From contig JAFULC010000002.1 in the NCBI GenBank assembly GCA_017483305.1, positions 1 to 42,493 on the forward strand: DNA of 42,493 nt, in the 5' to 3' direction. The translations under genes were made by a program, and so were the position numbers. Below are positions 16,091-24,153 of the stretch, piece by piece (within the stretch, counting starts at the first letter, position 1; every line of letters starts with the position of its first letter). The notes under the pieces were generated by a model that was not told the DNA's origin, did not search any database, and worked only from the letters and a program-made list of their open reading frames with translations. Source of the stretch: Clostridia bacterium. Its GTDB lineage: Bacteria; Bacillota; Clostridia; Oscillospirales; CAG-272.

Positions 16091-18103
16091 TCAAACGTTC
16101 ATGATCATCGGTATGATCATCGGCTTTCTCTTGGTCGCAGTGTAGATAAACTTTGCAAGATCGTCCTTGATCCTTCCCTTTATCTGGTACCAATCCGAGC
16201 GTCTGCCCGAGGAAAGACAGGAGTGCACCGTGTCGAGCACAACTCTCCTCATTTCCTCCATCAGATCCTCGGATTCCTTGACGTATACGAATCCGCGCGA
16301 AACGATGTCAGGACCCGAGAGGAGATAGCCTCCGTCCGAGCTGACCGTAGCCACGACAACGATAAGTCCGTCCTGCGAGAGCAGGAGCCTGTCGCGGAGC
16401 ACGATGTTGCCGACGTCGCCGACTCCATAGCCGTCCACGAGCACTCTGCCCGCGTTGACGGTTCCGCTGATCCTTGCGCCCTCGCTGTCGATCTCAAGTA
16501 CGTTTCCAATGTCGGAAATAAAAATATTCCGAGGCTCAACGCCCATCGAGATCGCAAGATCGCGGTTTGCCGCCAGATGCTTGTACTCACCGTGAACGGG
16601 CATAAAATATTTCGGCTTGATAAGCGCCTGTAAAAGCTTGAGCTCCTCTTGACAAGCATGTCCCGAAACGTGAACCTCTACCGACGCGTCGTGTATGACC
16701 TCAACCCCGAGCTTACAAAGCTCGTTGATGATCCTGCCCACGAGCTTTTCGTTGCCGGGTATAGCACTCGAGGAAATAACAACCACGTCGCCCATACCGA
16801 GCTGCACCTCTCTGTGCTCGCCGAACGCCATTCTGTAAAGCGCGCTCATAGGCTCGCCCTGGCTTCCCGTGGTCACTATCGTGAGCTGCTCGGGGTTGTA
16901 TCTTCTGATCTCGGAAATATCGATCAGAACACCCTTGGGGACGTGCATATATCCGAGCTCGACCGCCGCACCGACTATGTTGAGCATACTGCGTCCCGTC
17001 ACCGCAACCTTTCTGCCGTGTCTTGCCGCGGCGTCGATTATCTGCTGCACGCGATGAACGTTGGACGAGAAGGTCGCTATAACTATTCTTTCATTTTTGT
17101 GAGTAGCAAAAATGTACTCGAGAGACGCGCCCACCTTTCTCTCAGACGGAGTGCTTCCGGGTCTTTCGGCGTTGGTCGACTCGCACATAAGGAGCAAAAC
17201 TCCCTCCTTGCCGATCTCGCCAAGCCTTGTAATATCCATTATCTCGCCGTCGATGGGAGTAAGATCAAGCTTGAAATCTCCCGAATGAACTATCGTACCG
17301 AGCGGCGTTCTTATCGCAAGCGCGCACGCGTCCGCTATCGAGTGATTGACGTGTATGAACTCGACGGTCATGCCGCCAAGAGCGATAGTGTCTCCCGCCT
17401 TGACCTCAACGAGCTTGGGGGTCACGTCGAGAGAAAACTCCTTTAGCTTGTTTCTCACGATTCCCACGGTCAGCTTTGTGCCGTATATAACGGGATTGAT
17501 ATTTCTCAGAACGTAGGGTATCGCGCCGATGTGGTCCTCGTGTCCGTGAGTCAGAACGATGCCGCGCACCTTCGAGGCGTTTGCCTCGAGATAGGTGACG
17601 TCGGGGATTATAAGGTCTACGCCGGGGGTCTCCTCGTCGGGAAATGCAAGTCCGCAGTCGATGACGATTATATCGTCGCCGCACTCGATCGCAGTCATGT
17701 TCTTGCCAATCTCGTGCAGACCGCCGAGGGGAATGATTTTCACCTTGGCGTTCGCGTCGAATTTCACCTTGGGAACCGATCCTTCGGGCTTTTTCTCGGT
17801 GGGCTTTTTCTCGGTGGGCTTCTTTTTAGCCTGAGTCGGCTTTTGAGTGCGCGCGGAGGTTGTCTTTTTCGCTTTATTTCCCGTCTCTGCCTTAGCGGTC
17901 TTTTTCACCGCCTCGCTCTTAGTGCTCTTTTTAAGCTCAAGCTCCTCCAGCTCGACTCTTGCCTGCTTCTCGGATGCCTGCTGCAAGGCTTTCGTGCGAT
18001 GCGAGTTTTTCTTTTGCATAGCGGGAAGCTTCTTTATCTGATCCTTTGGTCTTTTGTCGACCCTGGAGCTTTTGCCGTTGTTGTCATTTTTATTTTTTGC
18101 CAT
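16091..18103 (-). CDS. rnj: Ribonuclease J
   Basis: Metallo-beta-lactamase/beta-CASP ribonuclease with endonuclease and 5'-3' exonuclease activity, central to mRNA decay and rRNA maturation in Firmicutes. The 670-residue protein has the metal motif THGHEDHIG near 183-191, later metal ligands in VNHSI and HSGDFK, the beta-CASP segment, and the MPVHGEYKHL motif near 513. It has a Lys/Ala/Thr-rich extension of about 110 residues at the N-terminus, including a repeated PTEKK, that standard RNase J (about 555 residues) lacks. This extension is probably a disordered RNA- or partner-binding tail. The gene is read from a consensus promoter through a structured 220-nt leader. Confidence 0.95.
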   Translation of the reverse strand: MAKNKNDNNGKSSRVDKRPKDQIKKLPAMQKKNSHRTKALQQASEKQARVELEELELKKSTKSEAVKKTAKAETGNKAKKTTSARTQKPTQAKKKPTEKKPTEKKPEGSVPKVKFDANAKVKIIPLGGLHEIGKNMTAIECGDDIIVIDCGLAFPDEETPGVDLIIPDVTYLEANASKVRGIVLTHGHEDHIGAIPYVLRNINPVIYGTKLTVGIVRNKLKEFSLDVTPKLVEVKAGDTIALGGMTVEFIHVNHSIADACALAIRTPLGTIVHSGDFKLDLTPIDGEIMDITRLGEIGKEGVLLLMCESTNAERPGSTPSERKVGASLEYIFATHKNERIVIATFSSNVHRVQQIIDAAARHGRKVAVTGRSMLNIVGAAVELGYMHVPKGVLIDISEIRRYNPEQLTIVTTGSQGEPMSALYRMAFGEHREVQLGMGDVVVISSSAIPGNEKLVGRIINELCKLGVEVIHDASVEVHVSGHACQEELKLLQALIKPKYFMPVHGEYKHLAANRDLAISMGVEPRNIFISDIGNVLEIDSEGARISGTVNAGRVLVDGYGVGDVGNIVLRDRLLLSQDGLIVVVATVSSDGGYLLSGPDIVSRGFVYVKESEDLMEEMRRVVLDTVHSCLSSGRRSDWYQIKGRIKDDLAKFIYTATKRKPMIIPMIMNV

Positions 18104-18323
18104 TAATTAACCTGCCTTTCTTTGTTACTGGTCGTATCTTTGTTTTCGTTTTTGAGCAAGGCTTTAAGGCGCGCCGACGGCGCACCGATGCTCTATGTAG
18201 CCAAGCCGTGATCTGCCGTCTTCGACCTACGGCAACAGCTTGACGGTTAGAGACGTCATAGGAGAAATACGACGTCTTGATTTATAGTTAAAGAGTAGCC
18301 TCTTAACAAGTCTCAAATTCGCT
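18104..18323 (-). promoter_or_regulatory. Structured 5' leader of RNase J
   Basis: A leader of about 220 nt contains at least four hairpins: AAGAG/CTCTT (18291-18304), GACGTCATA with TACGACGTC (18252-18276), GCCGT/ACGGC (18215-18233), and an 8-bp GC stem (18168-18175 with 18179-18186). No U tract follows, so it is not an attenuator by terminator. A leader of this size suits autoregulation through RNase J cleavage; that is inference. Confidence 0.6.
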
Positions 18324-18329
18324 CTGATC

Positions 18330-18358
18330 ATTATACACCAAAAAACGTCTTTTGTCAA
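18330..18358 (-). promoter_or_regulatory. Sigma-A promoter of rnj
   Basis: TTGACA (18353-18358), a 17-bp spacer and TATAAT (18330-18335). It shares the block TTTTTTGGTGTATAAT with the mscL promoter. Confidence 0.87.
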
Positions 18359-18386
18359 TAGTAACCTTTCGACAAAGAGACCGCGA

Positions 18387-18656
18387 TCACAAAAGTGCGT
18401 TTATAAGCCCCATCAGAAGCGCGCCGAGCGCACTCCCCGAGCAAAACGCGGCAATCGCAAAGGCATATTTCTTCGCGCCACGCTCCCTTTTTGCCTTTTT
18501 CTTGCCCGTACAAGCATCAATGACCTTATACGCCTCGGAGACCATATCCTCACCCTCCGACTTGACGTTCGGTCTTATGACAAAATATGCCTCCTCAAAA
18601 AAACGGTTGTCGTCGGTCTTCACCACTATCATCTGCTTTTGCGCGCCCTTTATCAT
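18387..18656 (-). CDS. Small C-tail membrane protein
   Basis: This 89-residue protein has a soluble N-terminal domain (MIVVKTDDNRFFEEAYFVIR, about 9-28), a basic stretch KKKAKRERGAKK, and a C-terminal membrane helix (about 66-87). An earlier ATG at 18713 exists, but GGAGG sits 8 nt before the ATG at 18656, so that start is used. The N-terminal pattern recurs in uncharacterised clostridial proteins; I cannot name a function. It is on the same strand just upstream of the rnj promoter. Confidence 0.72.
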   Translation of the reverse strand: MIKGAQKQMIVVKTDDNRFFEEAYFVIRPNVKSEGEDMVSEAYKVIDACTGKKKAKRERGAKKYAFAIAAFCSGSALGALLMGLINALL

Positions 18657-18815
18657 GCCTTTTTCCTCCGTCGGATAAAGTTTTTTATCTATTTTTTGCC
18701 TACCGACGTGCATTTAAATCGCACGGATAAAAAATACCCGCCTTTTCATCCCGATTCCATATTTCGACAATCCTCGCTTCCATTCGACACCAAAATTGTT
18801 AACAATACATTAAAT

Positions 18816-18857
18816 TCCATTTTTGGTGTTGACAATCCATTTTTCGTGTGATAAAAT
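18816..18857 (+). promoter_or_regulatory. abrB promoter with paired operator-like repeats
   Basis: TTGACA (18829-18834), a 17-bp spacer and TAAAAT (18852-18857). Two direct repeats TCCATTTTT(G/C)GTGT occur at 18816-18829 and 18836-18849, exactly 20 bp apart (two helical turns), the first abutting the -35 and the second lying in the spacer. AbrB proteins commonly repress themselves, so this is a good candidate autoregulatory site. The rest of 18657-18986 shows no gene. Confidence 0.78.
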
Positions 18858-18986
18858 CTAATTAAATCGACGGAAACCGTCAAAAAGAATGACCGCGTTT
18901 ACACACCGTTTCACGCGCAAATTCTTTCTTTGCGAAAAAAATCGATTAAAATTTGTGCCGCCAACGGCGGCGGAACGGAGGCTAAT

Positions 18987-19232
18987 ATGAAATCAACAGG
19001 AATCGTAAGAAAGGTCGACGAGCTTGGCAGAGTCGTGCTCCCCATCAGCATCAGACAGGCTATGGACATAAACGAAAAGGATTCTCTTGAGATCTTCACC
19101 GACGAAAACAGAATAATTCTTCAGAAATATCAGCCCTCCTGCGTATTCTGCGCAAACGCAGACAACATCGTATTTTTCAACGGCAAGCGCATCTGCGAGG
19201 ACTGTCTTAAGAAGATCAAAGAGGCGTTCTGA
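18987..19232 (+). CDS. abrB: AbrB/SpoVT-type transition-state regulator
   Basis: This 81-residue DNA-binding protein has the AbrB swapped-hairpin domain at residues 1-45 (STGIVRKVDELGRVVLP then DSLEIFTDENRIILQKY), followed by a short domain with two Cys pairs (CVFC and CEDC) that may bind zinc. AbrB proteins control entry to stationary phase and sporulation. GGAGG lies 5 nt before the ATG at 18987, and the longer upstream reading lacks a ribosome site. It has its own promoter with paired repeats and a strong terminator, so it is monocistronic. Confidence 0.92.
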   Translation: MKSTGIVRKVDELGRVVLPISIRQAMDINEKDSLEIFTDENRIILQKYQPSCVFCANADNIVFFNGKRICEDCLKKIKEAF

Positions 19233-19253
19233 GCCTCATAATTGCCACAGTGA

Positions 19254-19293
19254 GAGGATATTTTGCTCCTTCTGCAAGATATCCTCTTTTTTT
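19254..19293 (+). terminator. abrB terminator
   Basis: A 13-bp stem (one G-U) with a short loop is followed by seven T. Confidence 0.9.
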
Positions 19294-19327
19294 ACATAAA
19301 AAAACAGCTTAAAAATGCAAAAATCTC

Positions 19328-19356
19328 TTGCCGAATCGTCGGAAATATGATAAAAT
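19328..19356 (+). promoter_or_regulatory. Sigma-A promoter of galK-like gene
   Basis: TTGCCG (19328-19333), a 17-bp spacer and TAAAAT (19351-19356). It places the transcript start near 19363, favouring the ATG at 19389. Confidence 0.72.
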
Positions 19357-19388
19357 AAAATAAATCTGCATATATGAAAGGCTTGTAT

Positions 19389-20672
19389 ATGAAAAATTTT
19401 GAGCTTATCGAAAATATAAACAACGGCACGCTTGACCAAAAGCTTGCCACTCTCTACGGACAGGAAAACGTCGGCTCTGCAAAGCAGAGATATACCGATG
19501 CTATCGAAAAATTCACCGAGGCATACGGATGCGACCGAGAGCTCTCCTTGTTCAGCGTTGCCGGCAGAAGCGAGCTTTCGGGCAACCACACCGACCACAA
19601 TCGCGGCTGCGTTGTCGCCGCATCTATCAGCCTTGACGTTATCGCCGTCGCATCCCCCACGGACGACGGGATGATCACGGTCATAAGCGAGGGCTTCGGC
19701 AAGGATACCGTCAACATCGCGGAATTTTCTGCCCCTATCACCGAAAAATTCGGCACGAGCGAGTCTATCATCGCGGGTATGTGCGCAGGACTTTCGGGTA
19801 GCGGCTACAAGACCGGCGGATTTGTCGCATATATCACCTCCAACGTGCTCAAGGGCTCGGGGCTTTCGTCCTCCGCGGCATTTGAGGATATGATCGGCAC
19901 CATCGAAAGCCACCTTTACAACGGCGGCAGGGTCGACAACGTCGAGATCGCAAAGCTCGCGCAGTGGGCTGAAAACAACTTCTTCGGCAAGCCCTGCGGT
20001 CTTATGGATCAGGTCGCCTGTGCCGTCGGCGGAATAGTCGCCATAGATTTCAAGGACGCAAAAAGCCCCGTCATCACACCCATTGATTTCGACATCACGG
20101 GTGCGGGATACAACCTTTGCATAGTCAACACGGGTGGCAATCACGCCGACCTGACCGACGACTACGCCTCCGTACCCGCCGAAATGAAAGCCGTTGCCGC
20201 ATATTTCGGCAAGGAGGTCTTGCGCGAGGTCGACGAAAACGAGGTGATCGCAAATATTGCCTCGCTCCGCGAGAAGCTCGGCGACCGGGCAATTATGCGC
20301 GCGCTTCACTTCTTCGAGGAAAACAAGCGCGTCGGTATGCAAAAAACCGCGCTCGAGTCGGGTGATCTTGACGCCTTCTTTGAAAACGTCAAGGCTTCGG
20401 GCCGCTCCTCCTTCTGTTATCTGCAAAACGTCTACACGAATAAAAACGTGTCCGAGCAGGGTCTTTCCCTCGCCCTCTGCCTCGCCGAGCGCATCCTCAA
20501 GGATAAAAAGGCGGCGTGGAGAGTTCACGGCGGCGGCTTTGCAGGCACTATTCAAGCATTCGTTCCCTCCGACTCGGTGGCAAAGTTCAAAAGCACGATG
20601 GACGCATCCTTCGGCGATGGCGCTTGCATAGTTCTCAACGTCCGCCCCGTCGGTGCAACTAAAATAATATAA
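19389..20672 (+). CDS. galK: Galactokinase-family GHMP sugar kinase
   Basis: This 427-residue kinase would phosphorylate a sugar at C1, most likely galactose in the Leloir pathway. Motif 1 is GRSELSGNHTDH near 59-70, a clostridial variant of the usual GRxNLIGEHTDY. Motif 2 is LKGSGLSSSAAFE near 155-167, and motif 3 is HGGGFAGTIQAF near 388-399. The changed motif 1 means the exact sugar is not certain. An ATG at 19374 lies only about 11 nt from the predicted transcript start and lacks a ribosome site, so the ATG at 19389 is used. No galT or galE is nearby. The next genes on the strand are housekeeping, so this looks like an isolated kinase at the head of a run of plus-strand genes. Confidence 0.87.
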   Translation: MKNFELIENINNGTLDQKLATLYGQENVGSAKQRYTDAIEKFTEAYGCDRELSLFSVAGRSELSGNHTDHNRGCVVAASISLDVIAVASPTDDGMITVISEGFGKDTVNIAEFSAPITEKFGTSESIIAGMCAGLSGSGYKTGGFVAYITSNVLKGSGLSSSAAFEDMIGTIESHLYNGGRVDNVEIAKLAQWAENNFFGKPCGLMDQVACAVGGIVAIDFKDAKSPVITPIDFDITGAGYNLCIVNTGGNHADLTDDYASVPAEMKAVAAYFGKEVLREVDENEVIANIASLREKLGDRAIMRALHFFEENKRVGMQKTALESGDLDAFFENVKASGRSSFCYLQNVYTNKNVSEQGLSLALCLAERILKDKKAAWRVHGGGFAGTIQAFVPSDSVAKFKSTMDASFGDGACIVLNVRPVGATKII

Positions 20673-20686
20673 AGATCGGTGAGCTT

Positions 20687-21154
20687 ATGAAATACGATAA
20701 ACCCAATCGCCCTAACCTTCCCCGTGAGAAAAAGGAAATATCCCCAGAGACAAAAAAGCGCGCGATGCTCATAGCGGCAAATACCGTCTTGTTTACGGTC
20801 ATTTATTTCGCGGCAATGAATCTCAACGTCCTGCTTCTCCCACCGACAATTCTCGGCTTTCCCGTATTCCTCGCGCACGTAGTCACGGTATTTTACTGGG
20901 TGGCTCTTGCGGTGTTCTTCATAGTCTTTTTCGTCTATAACCGCGCGTTCAGTCGCAAAGGAATTACCGTGGATATGCTTCCTGACAGCTGGTCAGCAGA
21001 GCAAAAGCAAGAATACGTCGAGGACGGCAAGCGCAGGCTTGAAAGCTCCAAATGGATGCTCGCAGTGATCATACCGCTCTTCGTACCGATAATGCTCGAC
21101 GCGCTCTACCTCTTTACACTGCCGATCATTGAAAATCTTTTCTCTCTGACTTAA
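20687..21154 (+). CDS. Three-helix membrane protein
   Basis: This 155-residue protein starts 14 bp after the galK-like gene. It has a basic Pro-rich N-terminus, three membrane helices (about 25-50, 58-85 and 122-147) and an amphipathic loop (WSAEQKQEYVEDGKRRLESSKW) between helices 2 and 3. No family recognised. The tight spacing to galK and walJ (10 bp) suggests co-transcription with both. Confidence 0.75.
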   Translation: MKYDKPNRPNLPREKKEISPETKKRAMLIAANTVLFTVIYFAAMNLNVLLLPPTILGFPVFLAHVVTVFYWVALAVFFIVFFVYNRAFSRKGITVDMLPDSWSAEQKQEYVEDGKRRLESSKWMLAVIIPLFVPIMLDALYLFTLPIIENLFSLT

Positions 21155-21164
21155 AGGAATCACT

Positions 21165-21971
21165 ATGCCAAACTGCAAAATATGCTCTCTCTACTCGGGC
21201 TCGAAGGGCAACTCCACCCTCGTCTGCGCAGGCGGAGCAAGAATTCTCATAGATGCGGGAAAAAGCGCAAAGGCGCTCTGCCGCGCCCTGTCGGATGTCG
21301 GAATTGACGTCGATAGCATCGATGCGATCTTCGTCACTCACGAGCATAACGACCACATATCCGCTCTCCGCACCCTCTCGCACAAGCACAAAATACCCAT
21401 ACATATCCTTTTGAGCTCCGCCGAGACCTTCCGAGGTCTTTGCGACGAAAAGCTCTGCGAAAGCCTTATGATACACAGCGGCAACGCGTTTGAGACTACC
21501 GTCAAGGACCTTAAGGTAAAAGCCTTCCCCACCCCTCACGACAGTCGCGCGGCGGTAGGCTACAGGCTCAGCTTCAAGGAGGACGGACAAGAGATCTCTC
21601 TCGCCGTCTCGACCGACACGGGTCACGTGACCGATATTATGCGCGAAAATCTTTTGGGCTGCTACGCGGTTGTCATCGAGTCGAATCACGACGAGGAAAT
21701 GCTCGAAAACGGTCCCTACCCCTACGATCTCAAGCGGCGTATCGCCTCTGCAAGAGGTCACCTCTCCAACGCCGATTGCGCGGCTCTTGCCGCCAAGCTC
21801 TACGAGGACGGAACGAAGCATATTATGCTCGCACATCTGAGCGAGGAAAACAATCTTCCCGAGCTTGCCTATAACGAGGTCTTCGCGGCTATTGCCGACC
21901 CGAGCTTCGACCTGAAGGTCGCCCGTCAGGACGAGTCTGTCTGGCTCATAGACGGCGAGAGCGACCTCTGA
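21165..21971 (+). CDS. walJ: WalJ/YycJ metallo-beta-lactamase fold hydrolase
   Basis: This 268-residue protein has the metal-binding motif THEHNDHI near 59-66, with further ligands in TPHDS, STDTGH and ESNHD, as in the YycJ (WalJ) family of the WalRK region. These are predicted nucleases or hydrolases that affect DNA replication-cell division coordination and mutation rate in Bacillus and Streptococcus. It is followed 25 bp later by rlmH, an arrangement that recalls the Bacillus yyc locus, where yycJ and rlmH are also near. No walR or walK is in the window. Confidence 0.88.
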   Translation: MPNCKICSLYSGSKGNSTLVCAGGARILIDAGKSAKALCRALSDVGIDVDSIDAIFVTHEHNDHISALRTLSHKHKIPIHILLSSAETFRGLCDEKLCESLMIHSGNAFETTVKDLKVKAFPTPHDSRAAVGYRLSFKEDGQEISLAVSTDTGHVTDIMRENLLGCYAVVIESNHDEEMLENGPYPYDLKRRIASARGHLSNADCAALAAKLYEDGTKHIMLAHLSEENNLPELAYNEVFAAIADPSFDLKVARQDESVWLIDGESDL

Positions 21972-21996
21972 CCCTCAAAAACGAAATGGAGATTTT

Positions 21997-22476
21997 ATGG
22001 CTACGATCAGATTTATAACCGTCGGCACGCTCAAGGAGGACTACCTTCGCGACGCGGTAAGGGAATACGAAAAAAGGCTCTCGGGCTACTGCAAGGTCGA
22101 GCAGGTCAATCTGAAGGAGGCAAAGCTGCCGAGCGACCCCTCCGACAGCGATATAAAAAAGGCGCTTTCCGAGGAAGCGCGTACGATACTTTCCTCAATG
22201 CCCGAACGGTCGTATAAGATTGCAATGCGCGTTGAGGGCAAGCAATTCTCCTCCGAGGAGCTTGCCGACAAGATAGAGCACGCCTTCGGCGTTGCAAACG
22301 AGCTCTGCTTCGTAATCGGCTCGTCGCACGGTCTTGACGACAGCGTAAAAAACGCCGCAGACCTCAAGCTCTCGGTCTCGAAAATGACCTTCCCCCACCA
22401 GCTTATGCGCGTGATATTGCTCGAGGGCGTTTACAGATGTATGAACATCATAAAGGGCACCAAATACCACAAATAA
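21997..22476 (+). CDS. rlmH: 23S rRNA pseudouridine-1915 N3-methyltransferase
   Basis: SPOUT methyltransferase of 159 residues that methylates pseudouridine 1915 in helix 69 of 23S rRNA on assembled 70S ribosomes. The knot motifs are FVIGSSHGLD near 108-117 and LSVSKMTFPHQLMRVILLEG.YR near 127-148, and the C-terminus KGTKYHK contains the conserved YHK end. Length matches the family. It is translated downstream of walJ with a good GGAG-type site. Confidence 0.96.
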   Translation: MATIRFITVGTLKEDYLRDAVREYEKRLSGYCKVEQVNLKEAKLPSDPSDSDIKKALSEEARTILSSMPERSYKIAMRVEGKQFSSEELADKIEHAFGVANELCFVIGSSHGLDDSVKNAADLKLSVSKMTFPHQLMRVILLEGVYRCMNIIKGTKYHK

Positions 22477-22529
22477 AGAATTAAAGCCTCCGCTTTTTCA
22501 TAGAATGACTAAAAAAGGAGTTTTCGTCT

Positions 22530-23033
22530 ATGAAAAAAACGGTGGCTTTATTTTTGGCACTATTGCTCTTGATCTCCCTGCTCTCATCCTGCTCGGACGC
22601 AAGAAAAGCACCGAGCTGTCTGTCGGTGCTCGATGCTATGATGAGCGCGGAGATCGGTCTGCCCGCGGGCAGAATATACTCGCTCTCCGAGGACAAGGAC
22701 GACGGATACCTTTCCGAGTCACTTATAAGATCGCTTTACGGCAACGGCTCTATGCCCGCGATCGCAAAGACGTGGATAGACTGCGCCGTGTTCATCTCAA
22801 CGCTCGGTCACCCCTGTGAGCTTGCCGTCGCGTATTGCCCCGACCGAAACGCCGCCGAGGACACGGCAAGGCTTTTTTCCTCACGGCTCAAATCAGTCAG
22901 AGCACTGAAATCCGACGAAAATTTTAGCAATATGCTCGATAACGCGCAGATCGCTATATGCGGCAACTTCGTGCTTATGATAATCTCCTCCGACTCCGAC
23001 AACGCCCTGAAGATCGCCAAAAAACTCATTTAA
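22530..23033 (+). CDS. DUF4358-like lipoprotein
   Basis: This 167-residue protein has a signal peptide ending in the lipobox LSSC, so it should be lipid-anchored. The body has a small alpha-beta pattern, with a hydrophobic GNFVLMIIS strand near the C-terminus and an upstream segment recalling DUF4358 (Tyr or Phe near GxxM, then an AIF/AVF strand). DUF4358 proteins are common secreted lipoproteins in Clostridia without a known role. AAGGAG lies 9 nt before the ATG. It ends in an 8-bp overlap with the convergent spoVAC stop. Confidence 0.75.
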   Translation: MKKTVALFLALLLLISLLSSCSDARKAPSCLSVLDAMMSAEIGLPAGRIYSLSEDKDDGYLSESLIRSLYGNGSMPAIAKTWIDCAVFISTLGHPCELAVAYCPDRNAAEDTARLFSSRLKSVRALKSDENFSNMLDNAQIAICGNFVLMIISSDSDNALKIAKKLI

Positions 23034-23475
23034 AAAAGCCCATGATCCAATAGATCACGCCCCACACCGCGCCGGCAAAGGTGCCGTAAAGCAGCACAGG
23101 ACCCGCGACCGTAAATATCTTCGCGCCAACGCCGAGTATAAGTCCCTCTGCCTTGGAGTCGATCGCGGGTGAGACGACCGAGTTTGCAAATCCCGTTATG
23201 GGCACGAGCGTGCCGCCTCCCGCCCGCTTTGCGATCTTTTCAAAAATACCGAGTCCGCTGAGCAGCGCCGCGATAAAAATAATCGTCACCGAGCAAAGCG
23301 TGCCCGCATCTCTTTGCGGCATTCCAAGTATATCGCCGTAAAGAAAAAGCAACCCCTGCCCAAGAGTGCATATAAGTCCGCCGATGCAAAACGCCCATAT
23401 GCAATCCTTTACAACGGGAGAGCTTGGGGCGTGCGCGTCGGCGTATTTTTTGTAGACCTCGTTTCCAATGTTCAT
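23026..23475 (-). CDS. spoVAC: Stage V sporulation protein AC
   Basis: This 149-residue membrane protein belongs to the SpoVA channel that moves dipicolinic acid into the forespore. It has the typical N-terminus YKKYADAHAPSSPVVKDC, helices at about 24-45, 58-78, and 115-145, and the family motif LVPITGFANSVVSPAIDSKAEGLILGVGAKIF. In other spore formers spoVAC sits with spoVAD and spoVAE; here it stands alone. A forespore-type -10 match (GGGGAAAATA) lies about 40 bp upstream on minus, without a clear -35. GAGG precedes the ATG. Its 5' end is partly duplicated at 25667-25746. Confidence 0.95.
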   Translation of the reverse strand: MNIGNEVYKKYADAHAPSSPVVKDCIWAFCIGGLICTLGQGLLFLYGDILGMPQRDAGTLCSVTIIFIAALLSGLGIFEKIAKRAGGGTLVPITGFANSVVSPAIDSKAEGLILGVGAKIFTVAGPVLLYGTFAGAVWGVIYWIMGFFK

Positions 23476-23568
23476 CCTGCCACCTCAAGAAAGTGAAATT
23501 TCGATATTATTTTCCCCCATAAGCCTTTTTTCACTCCCCTTTTCGCAAATGTAATTTCTGCCACCCTC

Positions 23569-23597
23569 TTGACAACCTAAATCAAAAATTATATAAT
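23569..23597 (+). promoter_or_regulatory. Sigma-A promoter, copy A of duplication
   Basis: TTGACA (23569-23574), a 17-bp spacer and TATAAT (23592-23597). The sequence from the preceding CACCCTC through the -10 is nearly the same as at 25829-25863. Confidence 0.88.
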
Positions 23598-23637
23598 TGT
23601 TATAGTTACGAATACTGTCCGAAACGGAGGGATAGAT

Positions 23638-24075
23638 ATGTCAAAATGGGATGATTTCAAAAAAACGATCGATACGTTTACCGATAAAGCCGTTGCGAAA
23701 ACGCGCGAGCTGACCGATACGGCATCGCTGAAGATCAGGATCGCCAATAAGGAGGCGGACCGTGATATCGAATATAAAAAGCTCGGCAAGCTGACCTACG
23801 CGAAGCTGAAGTCGACCGACAAGCACAGCGCGGAGGAGCTGACCGCCAAAATATCTGAAACACTTGAGGCGCTTGACAAAATAATCGCAGAGCTCGACGC
23901 GCTCAAAAGTCAGGACGACGAAAGAAAAGCCGAAAAGGAAGCCAAAAGAGCGGAAAGAGCCTCCTCTTACGGAGCAGACGAGGACGAGAACGACGACAGC
24001 GAGCTCAACACCGACACGATCAACAACTTTGAGTCGACCAAGTCGGGCGAAAGCTCAGACACCGCCTCGCTTTAA
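23638..24075 (+). CDS. Coiled-coil acidic protein
   Basis: This 145-residue cytoplasmic protein starts with an amphipathic helix (MSKWDDFKKTIDTFTDKAVAK), continues as a predicted coiled coil to about residue 110, and ends in an acidic Ser/Asn/Asp-rich tail. It has no Cys or enzyme motif. Proteins of this shape are common in Clostridia next to zinc-ribbon or stress genes, but no function is known. GGAGG lies 7 nt before the ATG, and the promoter at 23569-23597 drives it alone. In the second copy of the duplication its place is taken by an unrelated gene. Confidence 0.75.
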   Translation: MSKWDDFKKTIDTFTDKAVAKTRELTDTASLKIRIANKEADRDIEYKKLGKLTYAKLKSTDKHSAEELTAKISETLEALDKIIAELDALKSQDDERKAEKEAKRAERASSYGADEDENDDSELNTDTINNFESTKSGESSDTASL

Positions 24076-24095
24076 TTTAATCTGTACTTGATTTT

Positions 24096-24124
24096 GCCGA
24101 GGACCTCTCAACACGCTCCTCGGC
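24096..24124 (+). terminator. Hairpin after the coiled-coil gene
   Basis: GCCGAGGA (24096-24103) pairs with TCCTCGGC (24117-24124), followed by an interrupted T-rich run. Confidence 0.6.
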
Positions 24125-24153
24125 TTAACCTTATTTTACTATCGGAGGCACCT

